Below, one piece after another: positions 25,450 to 33,614 of a DNA stretch of 64,000 nucleotides. Each line of letters starts with the position of its first letter. Position 1 is the first letter of the stretch. Below the pieces are notes generated by a model, which searched no databases, was not told where the DNA came from, and worked only from the letters and a program-made list of their open reading frames with translations. The position numbers were made by a program, and so were the translations under genes. The DNA is from CAWDPQ01 sp049642465 (GTDB taxonomy: Bacteria > Acidobacteriota > Vicinamibacteria > Vicinamibacterales > 2-12-FULL-66-21): assembly GCA_049642465.1 (NCBI GenBank), contig JBAROV010000239.1:1-64000 (forward strand), written 5' to 3'.

Positions 25450-26673
25450 ATGCCAACATTTGCATACTCCGGACGAACGAGAACAGGGCAGAACATCACC
25501 GGCGAGCACGTCGCCGATTCGATGGACGCCGCCGTGGCCGCGCTGCGGCGCGAGCAGATCATGGTGACGCGCATCGACGCGAAACCCGCCGCGAAGGCGG
25601 CGAAGGCGGAGGCCAAGCCGAAAGCGAAGGGCAAAACCGTCCCCGCCAAGAACCTCGCGATCTTCACCCGCCAGTTCTCCGTGATGATCGACGCCGGCCT
25701 GCCGCTCGTGCAGTGTCTCGAGATCCTCGGCAAGCAGGAGCCCAACAAGCACTTCGCCGCGGCCATCCTGAAAGTGCGCGAGGACGTCGAAGCCGGGGCC
25801 GCGCTTGCCGACGCGATGAAGCGTCACCCCAAGACGTTCGATCCCCTCTACTCGAACATGATTGCCGCCGGTGAGGCCGGCGGTATTCTCGACACCATTC
25901 TCAAGCGGCTGGCGGTGTACATCGAAAAGGCCGTCAAGCTGAAGGGTGAGGTCAAGTCCGCGATGATCTACCCGGTCGCGGTCATCGTGATTGCCACCCT
26001 GGTTGTCGGCGCCATCCTCTGGAAGGTCATCCCGACATTTGCCACGCTGTTCGAAGGCCTCGGCGCACAGCTGCCGATGCCGACGCGGGTCGTCATCGCC
26101 ATGAGCAACGGCATCGTGGCGTACGGCTGGATCTTGATCATTGTCATCGTCGGGATCGGGTGGGGGGTGAAGTCGTACTACGCGACCGATGGCGGTAGAC
26201 ACACGATCGATCGCATTCTTTTGAAGATGCCCATCCTCGGCGGCATCCTGCGCAAGGTCGCTGTGGCGCGCTTCTGCCGCACGCTCTCGACACTGCTCGC
26301 CTCGGGCGTTCCAATTCTCGACGGCCTCGACATCACCGCGAAAACAGCCGGCAACGCCATTATCGAGGACGCGATTCAGACGACTCGATCGGGGATCGAG
26401 CGCGGTGAAACGGTGTCGGGTCCGTTGAAAGAGACCAACGTGTTCCCGTCGATGGTCGTGCAGATGATCAACGTCGGCGAAACAACCGGTGCCCTCGACG
26501 CGATGTTGTCGAAGATTGCCGACTTCTATGAAGAAGAAGTGGATACGGCGGTCGCCGGGCTGCTGACCCTGATGGAGCCGGTGATGATCGCGTTCCTCGG
26601 AGTGATCGTCGGCGGCATCGTGATCGCCATGTACATGCCGATCTTCGATTTGATTAGCAAGCTGACGGGTTAA
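25450..26673 (+). CDS. pilC: Type IV pilus inner-membrane platform protein PilC
   Basis: The platform that couples PilB/PilT to the growing pilus. The 407-aa protein has two T2SSF domains (about 70-195 and 275-395), three membrane segments and the QFSVMIDAGLPLVQCLE and GLLTLMEPVMIAFLG motifs. An Ala/Lys linker (residues 45-65) is unusual. ATG 25450 is preferred to the in-frame TTG 25435; the N-terminus MPTFAYSGRTRTGQ is canonical. Confidence 0.97.
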   Translation: MPTFAYSGRTRTGQNITGEHVADSMDAAVAALRREQIMVTRIDAKPAAKAAKAEAKPKAKGKTVPAKNLAIFTRQFSVMIDAGLPLVQCLEILGKQEPNKHFAAAILKVREDVEAGAALADAMKRHPKTFDPLYSNMIAAGEAGGILDTILKRLAVYIEKAVKLKGEVKSAMIYPVAVIVIATLVVGAILWKVIPTFATLFEGLGAQLPMPTRVVIAMSNGIVAYGWILIIVIVGIGWGVKSYYATDGGRHTIDRILLKMPILGGILRKVAVARFCRTLSTLLASGVPILDGLDITAKTAGNAIIEDAIQTTRSGIERGETVSGPLKETNVFPSMVVQMINVGETTGALDAMLSKIADFYEEEVDTAVAGLLTLMEPVMIAFLGVIVGGIVIAMYMPIFDLISKLTG

Positions 26674-26760
26674 AGGGTTCAGAAGGGGGTTCAGAAAGGG
26701 TTCAGAAAGGGTTCAGAAGGGGTTCAAGGGTTCAGAAGGGTTCAAGGGTTCAGAAGGAGT
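26674..26760 (+). repeat. GGGTTCAGAA tandem repeat in the pilC-pilS gap
   Basis: Eight or so imperfect copies of a 10- to 12-base unit GGGTTCAGAA(A/G)G fill the gap right after the pilC stop. All are in one orientation. It has no similarity to the other word families but takes the same place. Confidence 0.85.
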
Positions 26761-26777
26761 TCGCAGAGGGCGAAATC

Positions 26778-28430
26778 TTGAGGCGCAAACTGTTGTGGCT
26801 CATCGGCGGCCGGGCAGCAGTCATCACGCTGCTGCTCGGGTCCGCGATCCTGATTCAGATCAAGTCTCCAGGATCGCTGCCGGTCGATCCGTTCTTCTTC
26901 ATCATCGGCGTGACCTATGCGTTGACGGTCGCGTACAGCCTCGCGCTCAAGTTTGTCGAGCGGCACCGCTGGCTGATCGATCTTCAGCTCGCCTGCGACG
27001 CGCTCATCGTCTCGGCGCTCGTGCACGTCACCGGCGGCGTGACCAGCATCTTCGCCTCTCTCTACGCGTTGCCGATTATTGCCGCGAGCGTCATACAGTC
27101 CTGGCGCGGCGGCGTGATGGTCGCCGTTCTCAGCTCGGTGATTTATTCGGGGATTGCCGGAGCGCAGTACTTCGCCCATCCGATTCTCCCGTTGCCGCTC
27201 GACGTCCAGTTGCCTCCGGGCCGGGTCGCGCTCTTTACCGTCGGGTTGAATGTCTTCGGTTTTGTCGCCGTCGCCTCGCTCAGCGGCTACCTGGCAGAGG
27301 GACTGCGGCGAGCGGACGCCAAACTGGCACAGGCGTCGAACGAGTTGGCGGATCTGCAGGCGTTCAGCCAGCACGTCATCGACAGTCTCACGAGCGGTCT
27401 CACTACCACCGACATGACCGGGCTGGTCATGACGTTCAACCGCGCCGCCGAAGCGATTACGGGCTTGAAGGCTCGCGAGGCCATTGGCCGCGATGTCGAG
27501 GAGGTCCTTCAATTTCCCCCGGAGCTCAAAGGACTGTTCGAGCAAGTGGAGAACGCATCGGGCGCACCGGCGGGCCGACGACGTCTTCCGCGAATGGAGA
27601 TCGGGTTTCGCCGTGGAGACGGCCGGCAGATCGAGCTTGGGTTGAGCGGCGCGCCACTGATGACGCCGCGCGGTGAAACCGGATTCATTCTGACATTTCA
27701 GGACGTCACCGAAACGCGGAAGCAGGAGCGCGAGGCCCGCGTCCAGCAGCGTCTCGCTGCCGTGGGTGAGATGGCTGCTGGTATCGCACACGAAATCCGC
27801 AACCCGCTGGCCTCGATGTCCGGCTCGCTGCAGATCCTCCGTCAGGAAATGCCACTCACCGACGAGCAGGGACAGCTCATGGACATCGTGCTCCGCGAGT
27901 CCGAGCGGTTGAACGACACGATCCGGAGCTTCCTCGCCTACGCCCGTCCACAACGGCAGGCGATGACACGGTTCGACCTGTGCCAGGTCATTACCGATAC
28001 GGCACGACTGCTCGAGAACAGTCCGGAGCTGCACGAAACGCATTCGATCGCGGTCACCGTTCCGCAAGCCAGCGTCACCTTTCAGGCCGACGAAGGGCAG
28101 ATTCGGCAGATCGTCTGGAACCTGGCGACCAACGGACTGCGTGCGATGCCGTCGGGCGGATGCCTGACGTTAGCGGTTTCCTGCGACAGCGACGGCTCGC
28201 ACGTCGCCATCGCCGTGAGCGACGAAGGCGTCGGCATTGCGCCGGAAGAACTCGACGGCATCTTTCAGCCGTTTCGAGGCGCCTTTTCCCGCGGGACCGG
28301 TCTTGGCCTGTCGATCGTCCATCGCATCGTCAGCGACTACGGAGGAGAGATCGGCGTGACCTCAACGAAAGGCAAGGGGACCACGGTGCGCGTCCAGTTC
28401 CCGGTCGCGGCGATGGTGGCCGCAAGTTGA
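26778..28430 (+). CDS. pilS: Sensor histidine kinase PilS, TTG start
   Basis: Membrane kinase of the PilS-PilR pair that controls pilin expression. The N-terminus has about six membrane segments to residue 180, then a PAS domain (190-310), a HisKA domain with H338 in AGIAHEIRNPL, and a HATPase domain with N (WNLATNGLRA) and G boxes. TTG 26778 has GAGGGCG upstream and yields MRRKLLWLIGG; no ATG lies nearby in frame. pilR follows after three bases. Confidence 0.95.
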   Translation: MRRKLLWLIGGRAAVITLLLGSAILIQIKSPGSLPVDPFFFIIGVTYALTVAYSLALKFVERHRWLIDLQLACDALIVSALVHVTGGVTSIFASLYALPIIAASVIQSWRGGVMVAVLSSVIYSGIAGAQYFAHPILPLPLDVQLPPGRVALFTVGLNVFGFVAVASLSGYLAEGLRRADAKLAQASNELADLQAFSQHVIDSLTSGLTTTDMTGLVMTFNRAAEAITGLKAREAIGRDVEEVLQFPPELKGLFEQVENASGAPAGRRRLPRMEIGFRRGDGRQIELGLSGAPLMTPRGETGFILTFQDVTETRKQEREARVQQRLAAVGEMAAGIAHEIRNPLASMSGSLQILRQEMPLTDEQGQLMDIVLRESERLNDTIRSFLAYARPQRQAMTRFDLCQVITDTARLLENSPELHETHSIAVTVPQASVTFQADEGQIRQIVWNLATNGLRAMPSGGCLTLAVSCDSDGSHVAIAVSDEGVGIAPEELDGIFQPFRGAFSRGTGLGLSIVHRIVSDYGGEIGVTSTKGKGTTVRVQFPVAAMVAAS

Positions 28431-28433
28431 TTT

Positions 28434-29876
28434 ATGGTAACTAACACCCCGGTTCGAGAAACAGAAGGGCGCGCGTCCGTTGCGGCGTCGCGCGTACTCG
28501 TCGTGGACGACGAGCGATCGATGCGCGAGCTGCTGTCGATCGTCTTGCGACGGGACGGCTACGACGTACGGGTCGCCGAGACCGGCAAAGCGGCGCTCGA
28601 GGTGCTGAAACGCGAGCGCGTGGACATCCTGATCACTGACATTCGAATGCCCGAGATGAGCGGTGTGGACGTGCTGCGTGAAGCCAAGCTGATCGATCCG
28701 GGCGTCATCTGCATTGTCATGACGGCGTTTGCGTCAACCGACACGGCCGTCGAAGCGTTGCGGCTCGGTGCGGCCGATTACGTCCACAAGTCGCCCAATG
28801 CCGTCAACGATCTGCGGCTGCGGGTGCGCAAGGAAGTCGAACGCAAACGGCTGCAACAGGAAAACGTCCTGCTCAAGCGCGCGCTGCAGACGTCGCATCA
28901 GTTTTCCAACATCATTGGCAGCAGCGCGGCGATGGTCGCCCTCTTTGACCTGATCGAAACCATCGCGCCGACCAGCAGCACGGTGCTGATCAGCGGCGAA
29001 TCCGGGACCGGGAAGGAGCTGGTGGCGCGCGCGATTCACGTCCGCTCGCCGCGGAGCGACAGACCCTTCGTGGCGCTCAATTGCGGCGCGCTGCCGGAAA
29101 CGCTGCTCGACTCCGAACTCTTCGGACACATGCGCGGGGCGTTCACCGGCGCGGACACGAACAAGAAGGGACTCATCGAAGTGGCCGAGAAAGGCACCAT
29201 CTTCCTCGACGAAATCGGTGAGATGAGCCCGATGGTGCAGGTGAAGCTGCTGCGCGTCCTGCAGGAGCGAAAGTTCCGGCGACTGGGCGGCACCGAGGAA
29301 GTCGATGCCGACATCCGCATCATCGCGGCCACGAACCGCGATCTTTCGAAAATGGTCGCGGCCGGAGAGTTCCGCGAGGATCTGTACTACCGGATCAATG
29401 TCATCCCGGTGCGGCTGCCCGCTCTTCGCGAACGGGGCCAGGACATCCCGCTACTGGCCGATCACTTCGTCACAAAGTTCGCCGAGCAGATGAAGAAGGA
29501 TGTCAGCAGCATCTCTGGCGGGGCGTTGGCGTGCCTGAAAGCCTACCCGTGGCCCGGGAACGTCCGCGAGCTTGAAAACGCCATCGAGCGCGCAGTCGCC
29601 CTCGAGCGGACGCCCGCGATCCTTCCAGAAAGCCTGCCGGAAGCGGTGCGCGAGGCGGGCCACGGCGTCGGCCTGCCAGGTTCGGCCGGTAACGGCGCCA
29701 CGGATGATCTCCTCGAAGCGGGCTTCGATCTCGAGCAGCACGTGCAGGGAATCGAAAAGGAGTACATCGCGGAGGCGCTCAAGCGAGCGGGGGGCGTGAA
29801 GAAGAACGCCGCGGAACTGCTCGGGCTCAGTTTCAGGCAGTTCAGGTATCTGCTGAAGAAGTATGAAGTGCAGTGA
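28434..29876 (+). CDS. pilR: Sigma-54-dependent response regulator PilR
   Basis: Activates transcription by sigma-54 RNA polymerase. The receiver domain has phospho-acceptor D69 in ITDIRMP; its conserved Lys is followed by SPNA and not Pro-Phe. The AAA domain has Walker A GESGTGKE at 188-195 and the sigma-54 contact loop GAFTGA at 235-240. A Fis-type helix-turn-helix closes the protein (GGVKKNAAELLGLSFRQFRYLLKK region). Its likely targets are the sigma-54 promoters at 30101 and 38542. Confidence 0.96.
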   Translation: MVTNTPVRETEGRASVAASRVLVVDDERSMRELLSIVLRRDGYDVRVAETGKAALEVLKRERVDILITDIRMPEMSGVDVLREAKLIDPGVICIVMTAFASTDTAVEALRLGAADYVHKSPNAVNDLRLRVRKEVERKRLQQENVLLKRALQTSHQFSNIIGSSAAMVALFDLIETIAPTSSTVLISGESGTGKELVARAIHVRSPRSDRPFVALNCGALPETLLDSELFGHMRGAFTGADTNKKGLIEVAEKGTIFLDEIGEMSPMVQVKLLRVLQERKFRRLGGTEEVDADIRIIAATNRDLSKMVAAGEFREDLYYRINVIPVRLPALRERGQDIPLLADHFVTKFAEQMKKDVSSISGGALACLKAYPWPGNVRELENAIERAVALERTPAILPESLPEAVREAGHGVGLPGSAGNGATDDLLEAGFDLEQHVQGIEKEYIAEALKRAGGVKKNAAELLGLSFRQFRYLLKKYEVQ

Positions 29877-29962
29877 AGGTCGCTGGTCTCTGGTCTCCAG
29901 TTTCCGAGTCGAACAGCGAACCCCGGGCCCCGAGTCCCGAGTCCCGAGACCCGAGACCAAAA
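29877..29962 (+). repeat. GAGACC word repeat with inverted arms after pilR
   Basis: GGTCGCTGGTCTCTGGTC on the left faces CCGAGTCCCGAGACCCGAGACC on the right. It fills the first quarter of the 328-base pilR-pilA gap. The remainder holds the palindrome at 29978 and the sigma-54 promoter at 30101; 30000-30100 shows nothing else. Confidence 0.8.
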
Positions 29963-29977
29963 AAAGGCAGCTGTGGT

Positions 29978-29992
29978 TGACAGAAATTGTCA
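29978..29992 (+). promoter_or_regulatory. TGACA-N5-TGTCA palindrome upstream of pilA, candidate PilR site
   Basis: TGACA-GAAAT-TGTCA is a perfect 5+5 inverted repeat about 110 bases before the sigma-54 promoter, the usual place for an enhancer. Its half-site contains the GTC core known from Pseudomonas PilR sites. The same arrangement stands before pilB. Confidence 0.6.
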
Positions 29993-30100
29993 GACAGCCG
30001 AAAATTGGCAGAGCATCAGCGGCCGGACGCCGGGCCGTCCTCCCTGCTAACTACCACTCGTCAAACCAGTTGCGCCTCGCCGGCGTCTCAAGATAAGCAG

Positions 30101-30116
30101 TGGCACCGGCGTTGCT
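30101..30116 (+). promoter_or_regulatory. Sigma-54 promoter of pilA
   Basis: TGGCAC-CGGCG-TTGCT matches the -24/-12 consensus at every conserved base, with GG and GC twelve bases apart. It lies 89 bases before the pilA start, after the gene for a sigma-54 activator. Confidence 0.92.
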
Positions 30117-30204
30117 GAATGGCTGAGCGTCGGCCGCTGGGCAGGTGCCCGTCGTGACCGACGCAACCGTCACGCGGCCCAAACGACTTTTTCAGGAGTA
30201 GATC

Positions 30205-30735
30205 ATGAAAGTTCGGAATCGGAAGGGTTTCACGCTCATCGAGCTGCTGATCGTCGTGGCGATCATCGGCATCATCGCAGCCATCGCGGTGCCGGGTCTT
30301 CTCCGCGCCCGCATGTCTGGTAACGAGTCCTCGGCGATCGGCTCGCTGCGCGCCATCAACAGCGCCCAGGCCAGCTACTCGTCGGCAGCTGGCAGCGGTG
30401 GCTACGCCGTGTTGCTCGCGACGCTCGCGGCCGCCTGCCCGAACTCAACGCAGGGCTTCATTTCGCCTGACCTCAGCACCGACCCCTCGATCAAGAGCGG
30501 GTACACGGTGGCGCTGGCCAACGGTGCGGGCGCGGCGAACGTGGCGCTCGACTGCAACGGAGCGGTTCAGAGCCGCACGGCGTACTACTCCACGTCGATC
30601 CCTGTGACCCAGGGCACGACCGGCAACCGCAGCTTCGCGACCAACGCGGCGGGCACGATCTTCTTCACGAACAGTGCGGTCCCGACGACCGAAGCGCAGA
30701 TGGCGCCCGGCGGCGGCGGCACGCCGATTCAGTAA
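30205..30735 (+). CDS. pilA: Major type IV pilin PilA
   Basis: A 176-aa prepilin with the eight-residue leader MKVRNRKG cut before Phe, the FTLIELLIVVAIIGIIAAIA helix core (20 residues) and E5 of the mature protein. C78 and C117 could form the single disulfide. The head ends in a Gly-rich segment GGGGTPIQ. It has its own sigma-54 promoter, a GGAG ribosome-binding site and a strong terminator, so it can be expressed as a single highly abundant message. Confidence 0.96.
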   Translation: MKVRNRKGFTLIELLIVVAIIGIIAAIAVPGLLRARMSGNESSAIGSLRAINSAQASYSSAAGSGGYAVLLATLAAACPNSTQGFISPDLSTDPSIKSGYTVALANGAGAANVALDCNGAVQSRTAYYSTSIPVTQGTTGNRSFATNAAGTIFFTNSAVPTTEAQMAPGGGGTPIQ

Positions 30736-30756
30736 GACTTCGCCACGCGAGATCGT

Positions 30757-30796
30757 GAAAGGCTGCCTGGGGCAACCAAGGCAGCCTTTCTTTTTT
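30757..30796 (+). terminator. Rho-independent terminator of pilA
   Basis: GAAAGGCTGCCT and AGGCAGCCTTTC form a perfect 12-bp stem around a ten-base loop, followed by TTTTTT. It begins 21 bases after the pilA stop. Confidence 0.95.
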
Positions 30797-30844
30797 GGCA
30801 GCTCGCGGGGCCCTAAGCCTGCGCGCGCAACGGTTCATGACGCG

Positions 30845-30866
30845 CTACGGCGAGACCTCGCCGTAG
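30845..30866 (+). repeat. REP-like hairpin between pilA and the second pilin
   Basis: CTACGGCGAG-AC-CTCGCCGTAG is a perfect 10-bp inverted repeat. It resembles the core of the insertion at 11266. Downstream, TGCGAAGGCGGGC and CACCCCACTCGCTCGCGGGCGC (given in parts) resemble pieces of elements A-C, so the 30840-30925 stretch is probably another decayed member. Confidence 0.65.
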
Positions 30867-30966
30867 CTGGTCGCCTGCCGCATCTGCGACCTGCGAAGGC
30901 GGGCACCCCACTCGCTCGCGGGCGCTTTATCGGTACGCCGGTTTCGACCACGGTGAGGTGTGGGCA

Positions 30967-31503
30967 ATGGTGACTATGCGATCCAAATCGGCACGAGGTT
31001 TCACGCTCATCGAACTGCTCATCGTCGTGGCGATCATCGGGATCATCGCGGCGATTGCCGTGCCGGCTCTGATGCGCGCGAGGATGTCGGGCAATGAGGG
31101 CGCCGCCATTGGATCGCTCCGCGCCGTGAGCAGTGCGGAAACGAATTACGCAGCCGCGGCAGGCCGAGGCGGATACGCGGTCCTGCTCGCCGTCCTCGTA
31201 CAACCGTGTCCCAACAGCAGCATCGGCTTCATTTCACCTGACCTCTCGCAGGACCCCTCGACCAAGAGCGGATACATCATCACGCTGGCGGCCGGTGCCG
31301 GCTCTCAACCGCAGCAGGCCGACTGCAACGGCACGCCAACGGAATCCGCGTTCTATTCGACCGCCGTTCCCGCATCTGTTGGAGTGTCCGGCGGCCGGGC
31401 GTTTGCGGCCACGGCAAACGGCACGATCTTCTTCCTGAGCGGTGGCGTGCCTCCGGCAGAGGCGCAGATGGTGCCGGGCGGAGGAGCGTTCCCGATTCAA
31501 TAA
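30967..31503 (+). CDS. Second type IV pilin (PilA paralogue)
   Basis: A 178-aa prepilin very close to PilA in the first 50 residues (GFTLIELLIVVAIIGII) and alike in the rest, with C81 and C120 at the same places and the same GGG-PIQ end. ATG 30967 is chosen because GGTGAGG stands about eight bases before it; GTG 30958 and ATG 30976 are alternatives. No sigma-54 site was found upstream, so it may be expressed differently from pilA. It probably arose by tandem duplication. Confidence 0.93.
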   Translation: MVTMRSKSARGFTLIELLIVVAIIGIIAAIAVPALMRARMSGNEGAAIGSLRAVSSAETNYAAAAGRGGYAVLLAVLVQPCPNSSIGFISPDLSQDPSTKSGYIITLAAGAGSQPQQADCNGTPTESAFYSTAVPASVGVSGGRAFAATANGTIFFLSGGVPPAEAQMVPGGGAFPIQ

Positions 31504-31515
31504 TACGTTCTTCGC

Positions 31516-31715
31516 TGTCAGTCGCCAGTCGCTGGTCGCTCGTCCGTCTGGCGCTGGTCAGTCGCTAGTCGCTCGTCCTTCTAGCGCTGGTCAATCGCTC
31601 GTCCGAGACTTCGTTGGCAACCTGCAATCCAATCGTCACTCGAGAATCCAATCGCCACTCGACAATTCAATCGTCAATCGACAATCGAGGCAATCGTCAG
31701 TCTGCAATCCTCAAT
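31516..31715. repeat. Word repeats between the convergent pilin genes
   Basis: The first part (31516-31605) is GTCAGTCGCCAGTCGCTGG-type; the second (31625-31715) is a different word, AATCGTCAATCGACAATC, both without arms facing each other. It separates two convergent pilin genes and has no hairpin-plus-T terminator. Confidence 0.8.
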
Positions 31716-31717
31716 CG

Positions 31718-32245
31718 TCAGTGCACTTCAGACCCGTGACCCGGCGCGCCTGATTCCGGCATGTTGCCCGTGTAGGTCGTGATGTCGCCGTAAATGACGC
31801 GATCGGAGTTGGTCCCGAAGAACTGGATACCGCTGTGGCCCGGATTGAGTGGATCGGCCGTCAACTGATAACTCGTCAGGGGCGCCACGCCATTGCACGC
31901 AGTCGGTGAGTCGGGATCGGTCGTGCCAGCCATGGTGAAGACGTAGCCGCTCTTCGTCAGCGGGTCCGACATGGTGAGATCAGGACTCAGGAAAGCTGAG
32001 TCGGAGCCGGGCGGCGGTGTGCCGAGGGTGACGAGAGTAGGCGCATACGTGTGATGGCCGCACATCTGCGAAAACGTGAACTGGGCTTGATTGATGGCCC
32101 GGAGCGCCGAGAGCGCGGCGGTCTCGGACGCTCGAATCCGCGCGTAGCGAGTCCCAATCACTGCGAGCGAACTGACGATGCCCAGGAGAGCAAGAACAAC
32201 GAGGATCTCGATTATGGTGAAGCCGGCGGAGGGAGCGCGGCGCAT
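31718..32245 (-). CDS. Type IV pilin-like protein, reversed orientation
   Basis: A 175-aa prepilin with leader MRRAPSAG and core FTIIEILVVLALLGIVSSLA. It shares the PilA layout (SAFLSPDLTMSDPLTKSGY, Cys at 62 and 117) but is clearly more divergent. Its end lacks the Gly-rich PIQ tail. It is transcribed divergently from the VKOR-DsbA gene across a 107-base gap and convergently with the second pilin. It may be an alternative or minor pilin. Confidence 0.88.
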   Translation of the reverse strand: MRRAPSAGFTIIEILVVLALLGIVSSLAVIGTRYARIRASETAALSALRAINQAQFTFSQMCGHHTYAPTLVTLGTPPPGSDSAFLSPDLTMSDPLTKSGYVFTMAGTTDPDSPTACNGVAPLTSYQLTADPLNPGHSGIQFFGTNSDRVIYGDITTYTGNMPESGAPGHGSEVH

Positions 32246-32352
32246 CTCAGAATTATGTCAGCTTCGCGCCCCGGCAGCCGGAAGCTGGCAGTCGCAGCAC
32301 GGCGGGAACGACAACCTGGAAACTGGAAACTGCTGTAAACTGAACCGAACGC

Positions 32353-33540
32353 ATGACTTCACGTACCCGCAATCTGCTCCTGGGATTCGCGGCGCTCGGG
32401 CTGGTGTCATCCAGCGCCTCAGCGTACGTCCATCACAGGCTCCTGACCGACCCGGCCTACGTCAGCGCGTGCGATATCAGCGGCGCGGTAAGTTGCAGTC
32501 AGGCCTACCTGAGTCGCTACGGCAGTTTCTGGGGCGTCCCTGTGGCGATTGGCGGGATCCTCTATTTTGCCCTCGCGTTTCTCATGACAGCGATCGGTGG
32601 TCGCCCCGCATCCAAGGCGCGAGAGAACATTCCCGGTTACTTGTTCGGGCTCTCGACGATCGGACTGGCGTTCGTGCTCTACCTCGCGTGGGCTTCATTC
32701 TTTCAATTGAGGGCCGTCTGCATCCTGTGCGCAACTACATACGTGGCCGTTATTGCCATGTTCATCATTTCTGGTTCAGCGACGAAGTTTCCTATGAGCA
32801 CTCTTCCCCGGCGCGCGGCGCGTGATGCCGGCGCGCTCGCCAAAAGTCCGGTTGGGTTGTTGATCGCCGTGCTCTTCGTGGCCGGCGCCGTCCTCCTCGT
32901 CGCGATGTTTCCGCGGGAGCAGGGTGTTGAAGCCGCCGCTCTTGCGCCACCGCCGCAGTTCCCGCCGCTTACGGATCAGCAGAAGGCCGACTTCGAGCGC
33001 TGGTGGGACGTCCAACCAAAAGTGGACGTTCCTGTGGAGCGGAGTGGGGCAAAGGTTCTGGTCGTCAAATTCAACGACTTCCAGTGCCCGCCGTGCCGGC
33101 TGACCTACAACGAGTATCGAGGCATCCTCGAGAAGTACGAGGCCAGCGGGGAAGTGAAATACGTACTGAAGCACTTTCCGCTCGATCCGGAGTGCAACCC
33201 GGCGTCAGCGGGGCACTTCGCCTCATGTGAAGCGGCGGCGGCATACGTGATGGCCACGCCGAAGGGCAACAGCGGGAAGCTCGAATCGTGGTTTTTCGTC
33301 AACCAGCCCAACCTGACGCCCGAGCTGGTCAAGCAAGGGGCGTCACAGATTGGCGGGATTTCCGATTTCGATGCGCAGTATGCCAGTGCACTCAACACGG
33401 TCCGCGAGGACATCAAACTGGGCGAGAAGCTCGAAGTGAAGTCCACCCCTACCTTCTTCATCAACGGGCGCAAGGTCGGCGGACTCACCGGCCAGGCGTT
33501 CCAGGCCGCCATTGAACTGGAGCTCAAGAGGAGCCGATAA
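32353..33540 (+). CDS. VKOR-DsbA fusion, disulfide-bond formation enzyme
   Basis: A 395-aa fusion that should make disulfides in the periplasm and pass electrons to quinone. The VKOR domain (1-145) has four membrane segments, loop cysteines C40 and C48, and the active C123-I-L-C126. A linker membrane segment (168-186) leads to a thioredoxin-like DsbA domain with C245-P-P-C248 and cis-Pro region KSTPTFFINGRKVGG. It sits among three pilins that each carry one Cys pair, which suggests them as substrates. Confidence 0.93.
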   Translation: MTSRTRNLLLGFAALGLVSSSASAYVHHRLLTDPAYVSACDISGAVSCSQAYLSRYGSFWGVPVAIGGILYFALAFLMTAIGGRPASKARENIPGYLFGLSTIGLAFVLYLAWASFFQLRAVCILCATTYVAVIAMFIISGSATKFPMSTLPRRAARDAGALAKSPVGLLIAVLFVAGAVLLVAMFPREQGVEAAALAPPPQFPPLTDQQKADFERWWDVQPKVDVPVERSGAKVLVVKFNDFQCPPCRLTYNEYRGILEKYEASGEVKYVLKHFPLDPECNPASAGHFASCEAAAAYVMATPKGNSGKLESWFFVNQPNLTPELVKQGASQIGGISDFDAQYASALNTVREDIKLGEKLEVKSTPTFFINGRKVGGLTGQAFQAAIELELKRSR

Positions 33541-33611
33541 CAAGGGAGAAGGGAGAAGGGAAAAGGAAAGATTTCTCAGTTTTTCCCTTCTCCCTTTTCC
33601 CTTTTCCCTTG
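33541..33611 (+). repeat. GGGAGAAGGG / CCCTTCTCCC inverted word repeat before the ABC ATPase
   Basis: AAGGGAGAAGGGAGAAGGG on the left faces CCCTTCTCCCTTTTCCC on the right. The stem runs to three bases before ATG 33615, so there is no purine-rich ribosome-binding site in the usual place. Confidence 0.85.
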
Positions 33612-33614
33612 TAT

